Below, piece by piece: positions 7,151 through 13,919 of a DNA stretch of 17,617 nt. The number at the start of each line of letters is the position of its first letter. Position 1 is the stretch's first letter. The translations under genes were made by a program, and so were the position numbers. The notes under the pieces are model-generated. The model was given only the letters and a program-made list of their open reading frames with translations. It did no database searches and had not been told where the DNA came from. The DNA comes from Clostridiales bacterium UBA6330 (lineage in GTDB: Bacteria > Bacillota > Clostridia > Oscillospirales > CAG-272). The stretch lies in the NCBI GenBank assembly GCA_002438075.1, contig DJSQ01000158.1, forward strand, positions 1 to 17,617. The letters run 5' to 3'.

Positions 7151-8050
7151 ATGGCGCTTTTCAATGACCCGTTTTCGCTGGAATTCACCGATCGGATCGG
7201 ATATCTGGAGGTCGTTGTTTTCATCAACGAAAATCTTTATACAAACAGCTCGGAATATGCCTCGGTCCCGCACAAGCATCCCGACTACGAGCTTTGGTAT
7301 ACGGAGCGCGGCACCTGCTCGGAGGCGGTGGAGCAGGAGCGCTACGACCTGCACGCGGGAGACCTGCTTCTGATTCCGCCCATGAGCACCCATTTTCGCT
7401 ATCCCGATGCCGCAGACGGTGATTCAACGCAGTACAACCTCCGCTTCTCGCTCAAAATGCCGCCGCAGACCGACAAAGGCACCGCTCCGCTCCGCGCCTA
7501 CCGCAGTGCCAACCGTCTCCTACGTCAGGGGGCGGTGCTTCACGACGAAAGCGGGAGTATTTGCGCCTATCTCCGACAGCTGACCACAGAAATGCACCGC
7601 AGGAATGCGGGCTATGTACATACGGTCCGCGCGCTCTCCTCCCTGATTCTGACCGAAGCCTTCCGCTTGCTCGGCGATGGCTCCAAATTGCTCTTTCCGC
7701 CCGACGAATTGCGCTTTCACGGCTATGAGCGGACACGGATTGACGAATTCTTCCGTCGGAAATACTGCCTCCCCGAGGTTCGGATAGAGGACCTTGCCAA
7801 AGATATGCAGATGTCCGTGCGGCAGGTCAACCGCGTTCTGGTTCGGATGTTCGGAATGCCCTTTACCCAAAAGCTGCGCGAGATGCGCCTGCAATATGCC
7901 GCCATGCTCCTGCGGAACGGCGATTTGAGCGTGGCGGAAATCAGTCGGCGCTGCGGCTTCAGAAGCTACCCCTATTTTGAGGTCTGCTTCCGTCAGGAAT
8001 ACCGCATGACCCCAACGGAATACCGCGAACGGAGCGCGGACCAAGCCTGA
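7151..8050 (+). CDS. AraC-family transcriptional regulator
   Basis: A 299-residue regulator and the only plus-strand gene here. The N-terminal half is a cupin sensor: HKHPDYELWY (41-50) and the LHAGDLLLIPPMSTHFRYP strand pair (67-85). The C-terminal half has the two AraC helix-turn-helix motifs: IEDLAKDMQMSVRQVNRVLVR (about 212-232) and LSVAEISRRCGFRSYPYFEV, running into the conserved FRQEYRMTPTEYR tail (259-292). The ATG at 7151 follows AGGAGG; the frame is open further upstream but would include the promoter. It is divergent from the aldolase/sialidase-like operon and most likely activates it in response to a sugar or sugar acid bound by the cupin. Confidence 0.93.
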   Translation: MALFNDPFSLEFTDRIGYLEVVVFINENLYTNSSEYASVPHKHPDYELWYTERGTCSEAVEQERYDLHAGDLLLIPPMSTHFRYPDAADGDSTQYNLRFSLKMPPQTDKGTAPLRAYRSANRLLRQGAVLHDESGSICAYLRQLTTEMHRRNAGYVHTVRALSSLILTEAFRLLGDGSKLLFPPDELRFHGYERTRIDEFFRRKYCLPEVRIEDLAKDMQMSVRQVNRVLVRMFGMPFTQKLREMRLQYAAMLLRNGDLSVAEISRRCGFRSYPYFEVCFRQEYRMTPTEYRERSADQA

Positions 8051-8057
8051 TGCACGC

Positions 8058-8098
8058 AAAAAGCACAGCCGTGAAATGAGCTCACGGCTGTGCTTTTT
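8058..8098. terminator. Bidirectional intrinsic terminator
   Basis: A perfect 17-bp stem (AAAAAGCACAGCCGTGA at 8058-8074, complement at 8082-8098) with a 7-base loop, flanked by A-run and T-run. It separates the convergent araC-type gene (stop at 8050) and the solute-binding protein gene (stop at 8113) and can terminate both. Confidence 0.93.
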
Positions 8099-8112
8099 GG
8101 GGATGGTTCCGC

Positions 8113-9669
8113 TCAGTTTGCGGCGTTCTCCTGCAAATCCTTCAGGAATTTTGCCAGCTTTGCATCGGCGGTACCGCGCAGGGATGCCAGCGTGCTTGAA
8201 AGCCCCGACACCTTGCGGTTGTATGAAAACTCATAGGTCACGCTTGCGGAAATGCCGCTGATCTGCATTGCGAAATCCAGATCGTAGGTACGCTCCGCGA
8301 AGATCATCTCCAGAATCGAACGGTCCTTTGCATTGTGGCAGAGCTTGCGGGTGGTGAACCAGCCGTACTCCTGCTCGAGAACAGTGGGAGACCCATTGTC
8401 GCTGTACTTGGAGAAATAGCAAAGCGCCTCCGCAATCTTCATGGTGGTATCGAAATGGCTCAATGCGGTTCTTGGAACCATCAGCGGCAGATGCGACTGC
8501 GCAGAGGTCCACGAATAGTAGGATTCCTGATCATCGGTGTAAAGCGGAATCGGCAGGATGCCCATCTCATGCTTCATATCCTGAAGATAGGTCACGGTCA
8601 GGACGGTGGGCGTATAGAAGAGCGCTTGGTCGTTCATCCACATTCCGAATGCGGTGCCAAACTGCTTTCCGAGTCCGCCGACCGAAACGGGTGCATCGAT
8701 GAGCAGGACCTCCTCGTTCATCGAAACGCGCTTGAGGGTGTCCTCAAAGATGTTGTAAGCCTTGCGGTAGTTGGTAGAATCGCTGAAGAGAATCGAGAGC
8801 GCGCCGTCCTCTCCGTGTGAAAAGATGCTTCCGCCCGAGCCGAGATACAGGATATACGGAATCGGAACCTCGGAAATCATACCCCAGCGGTCGGCGGTTC
8901 CGAGCTGATTGTCATGGTCGTTGTCCTGCGAGGTATCCATAATCATTTCCAGCATCAGGTCCAGTGTCCATTTGTGGTTCGTAACCAGATCGTAGAGCGA
9001 GCCGTACTTGTCGGTGTACTCATACAGGTTCCAGAGATAGCTGTTGTAGAATACCGCGAAGGTGCAGAGCTCGTCGTAAACGTTGTAGTCCCCCTCCAGC
9101 GTATAGAGCTTACCGTTGACGGCGTATTCCTGCTGAATCCGCTGATCCCAATAGGACGCGTCGAAGTTGACCATCCTGCTTTGGTTCAGGTCCAGCACAT
9201 GACCCGCGGGAATGGCGTTTGGCATGATGTGCTGTGCAACGGCATGGATGGTGTCGGCAAAGTCTGTTCCGCCGTTTGTCATGGTGGTCAGGTACTGCGC
9301 CATTTGATATTGGTCATTGCCCGGCAGAGCCGCAACGCTGATGGTAATGTTATAGTAGTCCTCCAGATAGATGTTCCGCGCGTAGAAGGCATCGTCCAGC
9401 TCATCGCGTCTCAGCTCATCCTCGCGGAAGGTGAAGCACCAGTCCTTGTCAAGTCCCGCGTCCAGAAGCATTCGGAAATTATAGCCGTCCAAGTCCTCCT
9501 TTTTCGGGTGATAGAGCTCTTGCTCGGTCGGCTCCGGCGGCGTGGTGGTCGGTTCCGTTTCGGTTGCGCTGTCATCGCTTTGGGCGGGCGGTTGGGTCTT
9601 TCCGCCACAGCCGACCAGAACGCTTACCAGCATTCCCGCCAGCAGAAGCAGGCAAATCAGTCTTTTCAT
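8113..9669 (-). CDS. Extracellular solute-binding lipoprotein
   Basis: A 518-residue lipoprotein. The signal peptide ends in a lipobox (LVGC, Cys21), followed by a Pro/Thr/Glu linker (about 25-50) and a large mature domain whose size and character (FYNSYLWNLY, WTLDLMLEMIM, SDSTNYRKAYNIFEDTLKR, YYSWTSAQSHLPLMVPRT) resemble the long solute-binding proteins related to family 1 found in many copies in gut Clostridia, which bind oligosaccharides. The ATG at 9669 follows GGAGG. It is the last gene before the bidirectional terminator, 20 bases after the beta-helix gene. No permease or ATPase gene is adjacent, so it must share one encoded elsewhere or act as a surface glycan-binding protein. Family assignment is from overall pattern. 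Confidence 0.8.
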   Translation of the reverse strand: MKRLICLLLLAGMLVSVLVGCGGKTQPPAQSDDSATETEPTTTPPEPTEQELYHPKKEDLDGYNFRMLLDAGLDKDWCFTFREDELRRDELDDAFYARNIYLEDYYNITISVAALPGNDQYQMAQYLTTMTNGGTDFADTIHAVAQHIMPNAIPAGHVLDLNQSRMVNFDASYWDQRIQQEYAVNGKLYTLEGDYNVYDELCTFAVFYNSYLWNLYEYTDKYGSLYDLVTNHKWTLDLMLEMIMDTSQDNDHDNQLGTADRWGMISEVPIPYILYLGSGGSIFSHGEDGALSILFSDSTNYRKAYNIFEDTLKRVSMNEEVLLIDAPVSVGGLGKQFGTAFGMWMNDQALFYTPTVLTVTYLQDMKHEMGILPIPLYTDDQESYYSWTSAQSHLPLMVPRTALSHFDTTMKIAEALCYFSKYSDNGSPTVLEQEYGWFTTRKLCHNAKDRSILEMIFAERTYDLDFAMQISGISASVTYEFSYNRKVSGLSSTLASLRGTADAKLAKFLKDLQENAAN

Positions 9670-9689
9670 AAGCTTTCCTCCATTTCCTC

Positions 9690-10916
9690 TCAGTCCTTCA
9701 GGTATTGCCGATAGACATCAAAGGCTACCGCGCGGGAATTGCCCGTTATCCACATCAGCTCCATCCGTCCCGCGCCGCCGTTTTCGCCGACCTTCAGCAC
9801 ACAGCTCTCGCGGTCATCGCGGAAGCCTGCCTTGAAGCCGTCGACCGTGCTGTCGAAGCGACCGTCCGCCTCAAACGCGGTTGCAACGTAGTCCTTACCC
9901 GCTCCGTTGTCATCGTACCAGAACACATAGCAGTTGGTAAAGGTGCTGTGCACATTCTTTGCCAGCTTGAAGCCGACGCGGAAATGGTCGCTGTAGCAGA
10001 AATCGTACCAGTTGGTTCCCGTTTCGTCCCAGAAGCCGTAGCTGGTCTCATAGTTGCTGTAGGAGCTGTAAAACAGCGGGTGGATGTTGCGCAGCATATT
10101 CGCGCCCGATTTCAGGCGCACGCCGACCTGCACATTGCCGATGCGGACATTGGTAATGGTGTTGTCGTAGCCCTCCACCAGAATGCCTGTGGAAAGCGCG
10201 GTCCCGTTGCCGATGATGCTGACATTGGAGATATCGGCATCGGAGGAGCCGTTGTTTGCGCCGTACTTGATGTGAATTCCGATCAGTGCATTCTTGATGG
10301 CGATATTCTGAATGCGCGTCTCACGACCGCTGTCAATCGACACGGCGGAGGCAATTCCGCTCCCGTCAATCACACCGCCGATGAGCGAATAGTTGCTTCC
10401 CGCCGCGCTTGAGTTTGCGGGCAGCTTCCCGCCGAGGCAGATCATGGCATTGCTCGAGAACCACTTGGGGCTTGCCTTGATTACGGCAAAGTCCGAAAGC
10501 AGGAGCGACACCGCGTACATCGGGTCGGCGGGGGTTTTCAGCGGGGAGCTGATGAGATAGGTGCCGTCGGGAAAGAACAGCGTCCGATTCGGGTTTGCGT
10601 CAATCAAATCCTGCAACGCTTTGGTTACATCGGTGCTTCCGTCGGCTTTTACGGTGTCGGTCACGACCACATAGCCCTTCTGTTTGGCTTCGGTCTGATT
10701 CTGGGGAGCCGTGGTTGTCTCCTCCCTTTTGGTTGTATCCTTTGTCGTATCGGATGTATTTTCCTTTTTGGTTTCGGGTTGCGTGTTGGTTTTGGTGTCG
10801 GGTGCCGTCGGGTCTGAAAAGCCCGTGCCGCATCCGCTTATCAGGACCGCCGTCAGGAGCAGGAGCGCGAGAAGCACACCCCCGCGGCGGCGGTTTCGGG
10901 TCATTCTGTTTTTCAT
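9690..10916 (-). CDS. Right-handed beta-helix (pectate lyase 3-like) lipoprotein
   Basis: A 408-residue lipoprotein with lipobox LISGC (Cys29) and a long Thr/Lys/Glu linker (about 35-75). The mature part opens with VKADGSTDVTKALQDLID and NRTLFFPDGTYLISSPL (about 88-127), the typical first coil of Pectate_lyase_3/phage-tailspike beta helices. Asn/Ile/Gly-rich ladder-like repeats follow (IQNIAIKNALIGIHI, ISNVSIIGNGTALSTGILV, ITNVRIGNVQVGVRLKSG). Such proteins bind or cleave polysaccharides; catalytic residues cannot be assigned by eye. The start at 10916 has GGAGGAACCT upstream. It sits between a tiny lipoprotein and a solute-binding lipoprotein, all three in the same direction, consistent with a surface glycan-handling set. 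Confidence 0.82.
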   Translation of the reverse strand: MKNRMTRNRRRGGVLLALLLLTAVLISGCGTGFSDPTAPDTKTNTQPETKKENTSDTTKDTTKREETTTAPQNQTEAKQKGYVVVTDTVKADGSTDVTKALQDLIDANPNRTLFFPDGTYLISSPLKTPADPMYAVSLLLSDFAVIKASPKWFSSNAMICLGGKLPANSSAAGSNYSLIGGVIDGSGIASAVSIDSGRETRIQNIAIKNALIGIHIKYGANNGSSDADISNVSIIGNGTALSTGILVEGYDNTITNVRIGNVQVGVRLKSGANMLRNIHPLFYSSYSNYETSYGFWDETGTNWYDFCYSDHFRVGFKLAKNVHSTFTNCYVFWYDDNGAGKDYVATAFEADGRFDSTVDGFKAGFRDDRESCVLKVGENGGAGRMELMWITGNSRAVAFDVYRQYLKD

Positions 10917-10949
10917 AGGTTCCTCCGATTCGGTTGCAAAAGGGCGGGA

Positions 10950-11207
10950 TCAATAAAACGGAGTCCAGTTTGTCTCGTCGTCCGCCTCGGGTGTTGTCTC
11001 CGATGGCGGTTCGGACGGGGCTTCGGATGCCGCTTCGGTCGTTGCCTCGGACTGCGCGGGCTGCTCCGCTTCGGTTTCCGCCGCAGCTGTCGGAGCTTTG
11101 GTTTCGGTCTCTCCGTCATCCTTCGGGTCACGGCAAGCGCCCGCAAAGCACAGTGTCATGACGCACAGCAGAATCAGGACCGCCCGAACCAACCGATTGT
11201 TCCGCAT
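10950..11207 (-). CDS. Small lipoprotein made of lipobox plus low-complexity tail
   Basis: An 85-residue product. The signal peptide (RLVRAVLILLCVMTLCFAGAC) has a lipobox with Cys25; the rest is almost entirely Glu, Ala, Thr, Pro and Ser, ending in DDETNWTPFY. The ATG at 11207 is preferred because a G-rich ribosome site (GAGGGGGG) lies 10 bases upstream; an ATG at 11228 lacks one. The linker style matches those of the two large lipoproteins downstream, but no folded domain follows the linker. It may be a genuine tethered peptide, or a lipoprotein whose domain has been lost. I do not recognise a family. Confidence 0.7.
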   Translation of the reverse strand: MRNNRLVRAVLILLCVMTLCFAGACRDPKDDGETETKAPTAAAETEAEQPAQSEATTEAASEAPSEPPSETTPEADDETNWTPFY

Positions 11208-11236
11208 TGTGGTATATCCCCCCCTCATTCAATGCC

Positions 11237-11260
11237 CGCCGCACCCTTTCGGATGCGGCG
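11237..11260 (-). other. GAAA-tetraloop hairpin between two small genes
   Basis: On the minus strand a 10-bp GC-rich stem (one G-T pair) closes on a GAAA tetraloop. It lies between the 47-residue peptide gene and the small lipoprotein gene. No T-run follows, so a role in RNA stability or processing is as likely as termination. Confidence 0.5.
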
Positions 11261-11280
11261 GTGTCGCTTGCTCGGATGGG

Positions 11281-11424
11281 TCACTCAATCGTGAACCATC
11301 CGTCCTTTGCGCTTACAATGTCTTCCTTGTTCGTAGCGTCCCAGCCGTCGGATGTGCGGAGCAAATCCTCGGGGGCAAGAGCCAGCATAGCTGCAACGGG
11401 ATGCTCATAATTCGTCTTTTTCAT
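11281..11424 (-). CDS. Small 47-residue peptide of unknown function
   Basis: A 47-codon gene starting at ATG 11424 with a strong AAGGAGG ribosome site; it begins 13 bases after the stop of the upstream repeat protein. The sequence opens KKTNYEHPVAAMLAL, then APEDLLRTSDGWD, and is acidic toward the end. The pattern Y-E-x-P, hydrophobic stretch, (x)EDLL/V-x-TS resembles small hypothetical proteins of about 50 residues common in gut Clostridia; this is a recollection, not a search result. There is no signal peptide or membrane segment. It could be a free small protein or a leader-like peptide; there is no maturation enzyme nearby to support a peptide natural product. Confidence 0.65.
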   Translation of the reverse strand: MKKTNYEHPVAAMLALAPEDLLRTSDGWDATNKEDIVSAKDGWFTIE

Positions 11425-11437
11425 AGCATTTGCCTCC

Positions 11438-12391
11438 TTATTGGATATCGGTGACCGTAACGTTGGATATCTCATATGCAACCCAAAGGGATGCGAAGCT
11501 CAACGTAACGTTTTCCAGATCGGAAACCTTGGTTGCGGACTGATACGCAATCGTGCAGAACTTGCCCTGATGTGCAGAGCCGTCGTTTACGGTAATGGTA
11601 TAGGTGAAGAGCGCGTTGCCGTCGGTCCCTTCCGTAATTGCGATTGAAATTTTGTATTTTTCGATATCCCACGGCATATTTCTGCCGTCACCCTTTTCGC
11701 CATCGTTGAACTTGCTCTTGCCGTCACCGTTGACAATCTTGTTCTTGAACGCCGCTTGCTGGATATCCTTTCCGTTTGCGCCGTTGCCTGTATAGTAGTA
11801 GAACCATGCGGAGGTATATGCGTAATCCTCCCAGAACTTCACGGTGCGGTTTGCGTTCTCCAGCCAGAAGTATACTTCATTCCATGTCTCATCACCAATG
11901 TGAGAGCCAAGCCATGTGTAATCGAATTCAATCTTCTGACCAACCGTAACAGGCAGATTGACGCGCATGATGGAATTGCCTCTCTGGTCTGCGGCACTAC
12001 GGTATGCGTCGGTATAACGGAAGCTCGTTTCATTGATCCGAACATAGGTATCATCCATCGAGCCGATCTTGGTGAACAGTGTTGCGGTTCTGCCCTCCTC
12101 CAGATCGCTGACCGTCAGGTTGCTGATCTCATACGGGGTCTTGGTGCTTGCAAACAGAAGCGTCAGCGTCTCGGGTGCATCCTTCGTCGGATACGAAATA
12201 ACCGATGCGCTCTTCGGATCACTTCTGCCAATCTCGGTGTAGGTGGTAATCACCTGTGCACGGTTGCCCGTTGCTTCCGTGCCGGCAAGCACCTCAATGG
12301 TGATGTGATAATACCTTCCTCCATCGGAATCAAGACAGTGTTGCATAATGCTACTGGAGTAACATTTTTCTCTCCAATCATCCCACTTCAA
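11438..12391 (-). CDS. Beta-rich repeat protein, apparently truncated at its N-terminus
   Basis: An open frame of 317 codons with two copies of a beta-sandwich-like repeat. The ends match: LLFASTKTPYEISNLTVSD (78-96) and LSFASLWVAYEISNVTVTD (297-315), each preceded by YxI-x-I strands (28-33 and 246-251). The second copy is complete, with VGQKIEFDYTW and NEVYFWLENANRTVKFWED; the first starts in mid-domain. There is no signal peptide, although such aromatic-rich modules normally belong to exported surface or carbohydrate-binding proteins. The only starts are TTG at 12391 or ATG at 12346, neither convincing, and hairpins plus mobile-element debris lie immediately upstream. I read this as the C-terminal part of a larger gene cut by an insertion or deletion; expression is doubtful. 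Confidence 0.65.
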   Translation of the reverse strand: MKWDDWREKCYSSSIMQHCLDSDGGRYYHITIEVLAGTEATGNRAQVITTYTEIGRSDPKSASVISYPTKDAPETLTLLFASTKTPYEISNLTVSDLEEGRTATLFTKIGSMDDTYVRINETSFRYTDAYRSAADQRGNSIMRVNLPVTVGQKIEFDYTWLGSHIGDETWNEVYFWLENANRTVKFWEDYAYTSAWFYYYTGNGANGKDIQQAAFKNKIVNGDGKSKFNDGEKGDGRNMPWDIEKYKISIAITEGTDGNALFTYTITVNDGSAHQGKFCTIAYQSATKVSDLENVTLSFASLWVAYEISNVTVTDIQ

Positions 12392-12475
12392 ATGGGTACT
12401 TCACCCTCCCCGCTCACCGTGAACGGGGGCAGATTGCTACCCTTGCCCCGTTTCTTAGGAGACGGGGTTCTTTTT
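12382..12475. repeat. Cluster of hairpins, possible mobile-element end with plus-strand terminator
   Basis: Three neighbouring hairpins are visible: CCCA/TGGG at 12382-12396 (overlapping an alternative GGGT/ACCC at 12394-12406), CCCCGCTCAC/GTGAACGGGG at 12408-12428, and CCCCGTTTC/GAGACGGGG-like at 12446-12467. The last is followed on the plus strand by TTCTTTTTG and looks like an intrinsic terminator. The block separates the truncated repeat protein from the mobile-element protein remnant. Closely spaced subterminal hairpins are usual at IS200/IS605 ends, but no transposase gene or clear boundary is seen, so that identity is only a suggestion. Confidence 0.45.
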
Positions 12476-12641
12476 GTAGTCGGACTGCGGACGGATAATC
12501 CGAACAATCAAAAAAGCGGCGTGCAAAATCTATCGCATCGCCGCCCTCACGCGTATACCGATTGCACCATAGGGTTCCCTGATCGGTCAACCGCGCCTGC
12601 TCCCGCTCGGTTGGGGTGAAGCTTACATATGTGGTTGACAT
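12414..12641 (-). pseudogene. Remnant of a CHC2/TOPRIM-type (DUF3991-like) mobile-element protein
   Basis: A 75-codon frame starting at ATG 12641 behind AAAGGA. It opens VSFTPTEREQARLTDQ, then TLWCNRYTREGGDAIDF, ARRFFDCSDYPSAVRL. This matches, from memory, the N-terminal primase-like (CHC2-type) domain of DUF3991/TOPRIM proteins carried on clostridial integrative elements, where the region around NxWYxxxxREGGxAIDFVRRFYxLSYPEAV is conserved. The roughly 40 residues normally lying between FTPxEKxxA and the LW motif are missing, and after AVRL the frame reads into the hairpin block and stops. I therefore read it as an internally deleted, 3'-truncated relic. Confidence 0.6.
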
Positions 12642-12662
12642 TGTTTTTTCCTTTCTGCACAG

Positions 12663-12687
12663 AAAAAACCTGTGCATTTCTACACAG
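12663..12687 (-). terminator. Probable terminator of the kinase-dehydrogenase-glycosidase-isomerase operon
   Basis: On the minus strand CTGTGTA-GAAA-TGCACAG (one T-G pair) forms a 7-bp hairpin followed by GTTTTTT (T-run 12663-12668). It lies 45 bases after the stop of the cupin gene. A partial copy of the left arm, CTGTGCAGAAAGG, follows directly and forms the ribosome site of the remnant ORF at 12641. Confidence 0.6.
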
Positions 12688-12731
12688 ACCTTCTCCGATA
12701 TGGTTTGAATCACAAGGACGGCGGTTTCGTA

Positions 12732-13919
12732 TTACAGGTCGGCAGGCAGCTCCGGATTACGGGGGAAGTGCTTGAGCATGACAAGCGGCTCGCAGGATGA
12801 GCGGTTGGTGATGGTAACGCCCTTCCGTGCGGCAGACTCCGAGACGAAGAATTCATCGTTGGTCAACTCCCCGTAGCGAATCAGCGTGGGCGTGGAAATC
12901 TCCCATTTTCCCATGGTTCCGAAGCCCTGAATCAGAATCATGCCGTATGCCGCGGCGTCTCGGACCGTTACGGTTGCGCCCGGATTGACGGTCAGCCGTT
13001 TTGCGCTGACCTCCCGACAGCGGTAGCAGATCCACTCCTCGGTGCATCCAGCATCGCGGCGGCAAACGATCGGCTTCATAAAGCGGTGGCGGTGAAAATC
13101 CGGATCGGTGTTGGCTTCCCAATCCACCACGTCCATCAGGTAATCGATATTGCCCAACTCCTCCGGCGGGCAATTCTTCCACAGCAGCTCCCGCCCCACG
13201 GTGTGTCCGCCCGGAAGCACCGACTGGTACATGGCGTACACATCGGAGGCAAACTGAGGCTCGTAGGTACACAGGCTTCCCGGTGCATGGAGAACACCCG
13301 GCGGGACATCCCAGCCTGTATCCAATGTCAGCTGATATGCCGGAGCGTAATCCAAAATTCGGTTGTCCCCCGTCTCAAAACCGGCAAGGCAGGCGCGCAG
13401 CTCCTCCTTGGTACAGTCCGGATTCAGTCCGAAGAACGTATAGGGAAATTCCCCGCCGTGCGGGTTAAGCTGGGATGGAAAGAAGTACATTTCCGGCTTT
13501 CCCGATGCCCCCACCCTTGCAGCGTGGCAATCACGATGGTGAATGTGATGCGGGAGCGGTCCCTGATTGTCAAAAAATTTGCTGAACATCGGCCAGCGGT
13601 GATAGGTTTCCCACAGCCCGTCGCCGATCAGCCTGCCGCGCAGCTCCTCCACGGCATCGCGCAGGAGCACCGTCTCGGTTCCGTCGGCGGATACCGCACG
13701 CGAAAGTCCCTCTTCCGCAGGCGTCCCCGGACCGTTCTCTGCCCAGGTGGTAGAGGAAAGCCAGCGCTCGTCAATGCCGCCCTTTTCCACCCCCATGCAG
13801 TAATAATCGTCCGGATGCAGCTTAATTCGCTTTCCCGGGCGGCAGAACGCACGCGGGACCCAAGTCGGGCGGAGACGCAGAATGCCATCCCCCTCCAACA
13901 GCAGTTTTTCTGAAATCAT
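12732..13919 (-). CDS. Phosphomannose isomerase-like cupin enzyme
   Basis: A 395-residue protein with the layout of class I mannose-6-phosphate isomerases, zinc enzymes interconverting mannose-6-P and fructose-6-P. FSKFFDNQGPLPHHIHHRD (112-130) aligns with the KxLDxxxPLSxQVHPD motif, GKPEMYF (140-146) with GKxEMWY, and VPPGVLHAPG (205-214) with the iPAGxxHA motif. Expected metal ligands would be H125, H127, E143 and H211; H125 replaces the usual glutamine. A conserved second part (GAGxL-like lobe) is not obvious, so the substrate may be a different sugar. The ATG overlaps the upstream glycosidase stop as ATGA (13916-13919). It is the last gene of the cassette before the terminator at 12663-12687. 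Confidence 0.75.
   Translation of the reverse strand: MISEKLLLEGDGILRLRPTWVPRAFCRPGKRIKLHPDDYYCMGVEKGGIDERWLSSTTWAENGPGTPAEEGLSRAVSADGTETVLLRDAVEELRGRLIGDGLWETYHRWPMFSKFFDNQGPLPHHIHHRDCHAARVGASGKPEMYFFPSQLNPHGGEFPYTFFGLNPDCTKEELRACLAGFETGDNRILDYAPAYQLTLDTGWDVPPGVLHAPGSLCTYEPQFASDVYAMYQSVLPGGHTVGRELLWKNCPPEELGNIDYLMDVVDWEANTDPDFHRHRFMKPIVCRRDAGCTEEWICYRCREVSAKRLTVNPGATVTVRDAAAYGMILIQGFGTMGKWEISTPTLIRYGELTNDEFFVSESAARKGVTITNRSSCEPLVMLKHFPRNPELPADL

Noticed and set aside
5046..8091. Related hairpins (CACAGCC/GGCTGTG arms) at 5046-5079 and 8058-8098 as a dispersed repeat family
   Set aside because: Only a short piece of stem is shared; both sit right after genes and are explained as terminators.
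11281..11424. Precursor peptide of a ribosomally made natural product
   Set aside because: No maturation enzyme, protease or dedicated exporter gene is adjacent, and there is no GG-type leader or cysteine-rich core.
12660..12700. Short CTGTGYAGAAA repeats as a CRISPR or iteron array
   Set aside because: Only two imperfect copies exist, one forming a terminator hairpin and the other a ribosome site.
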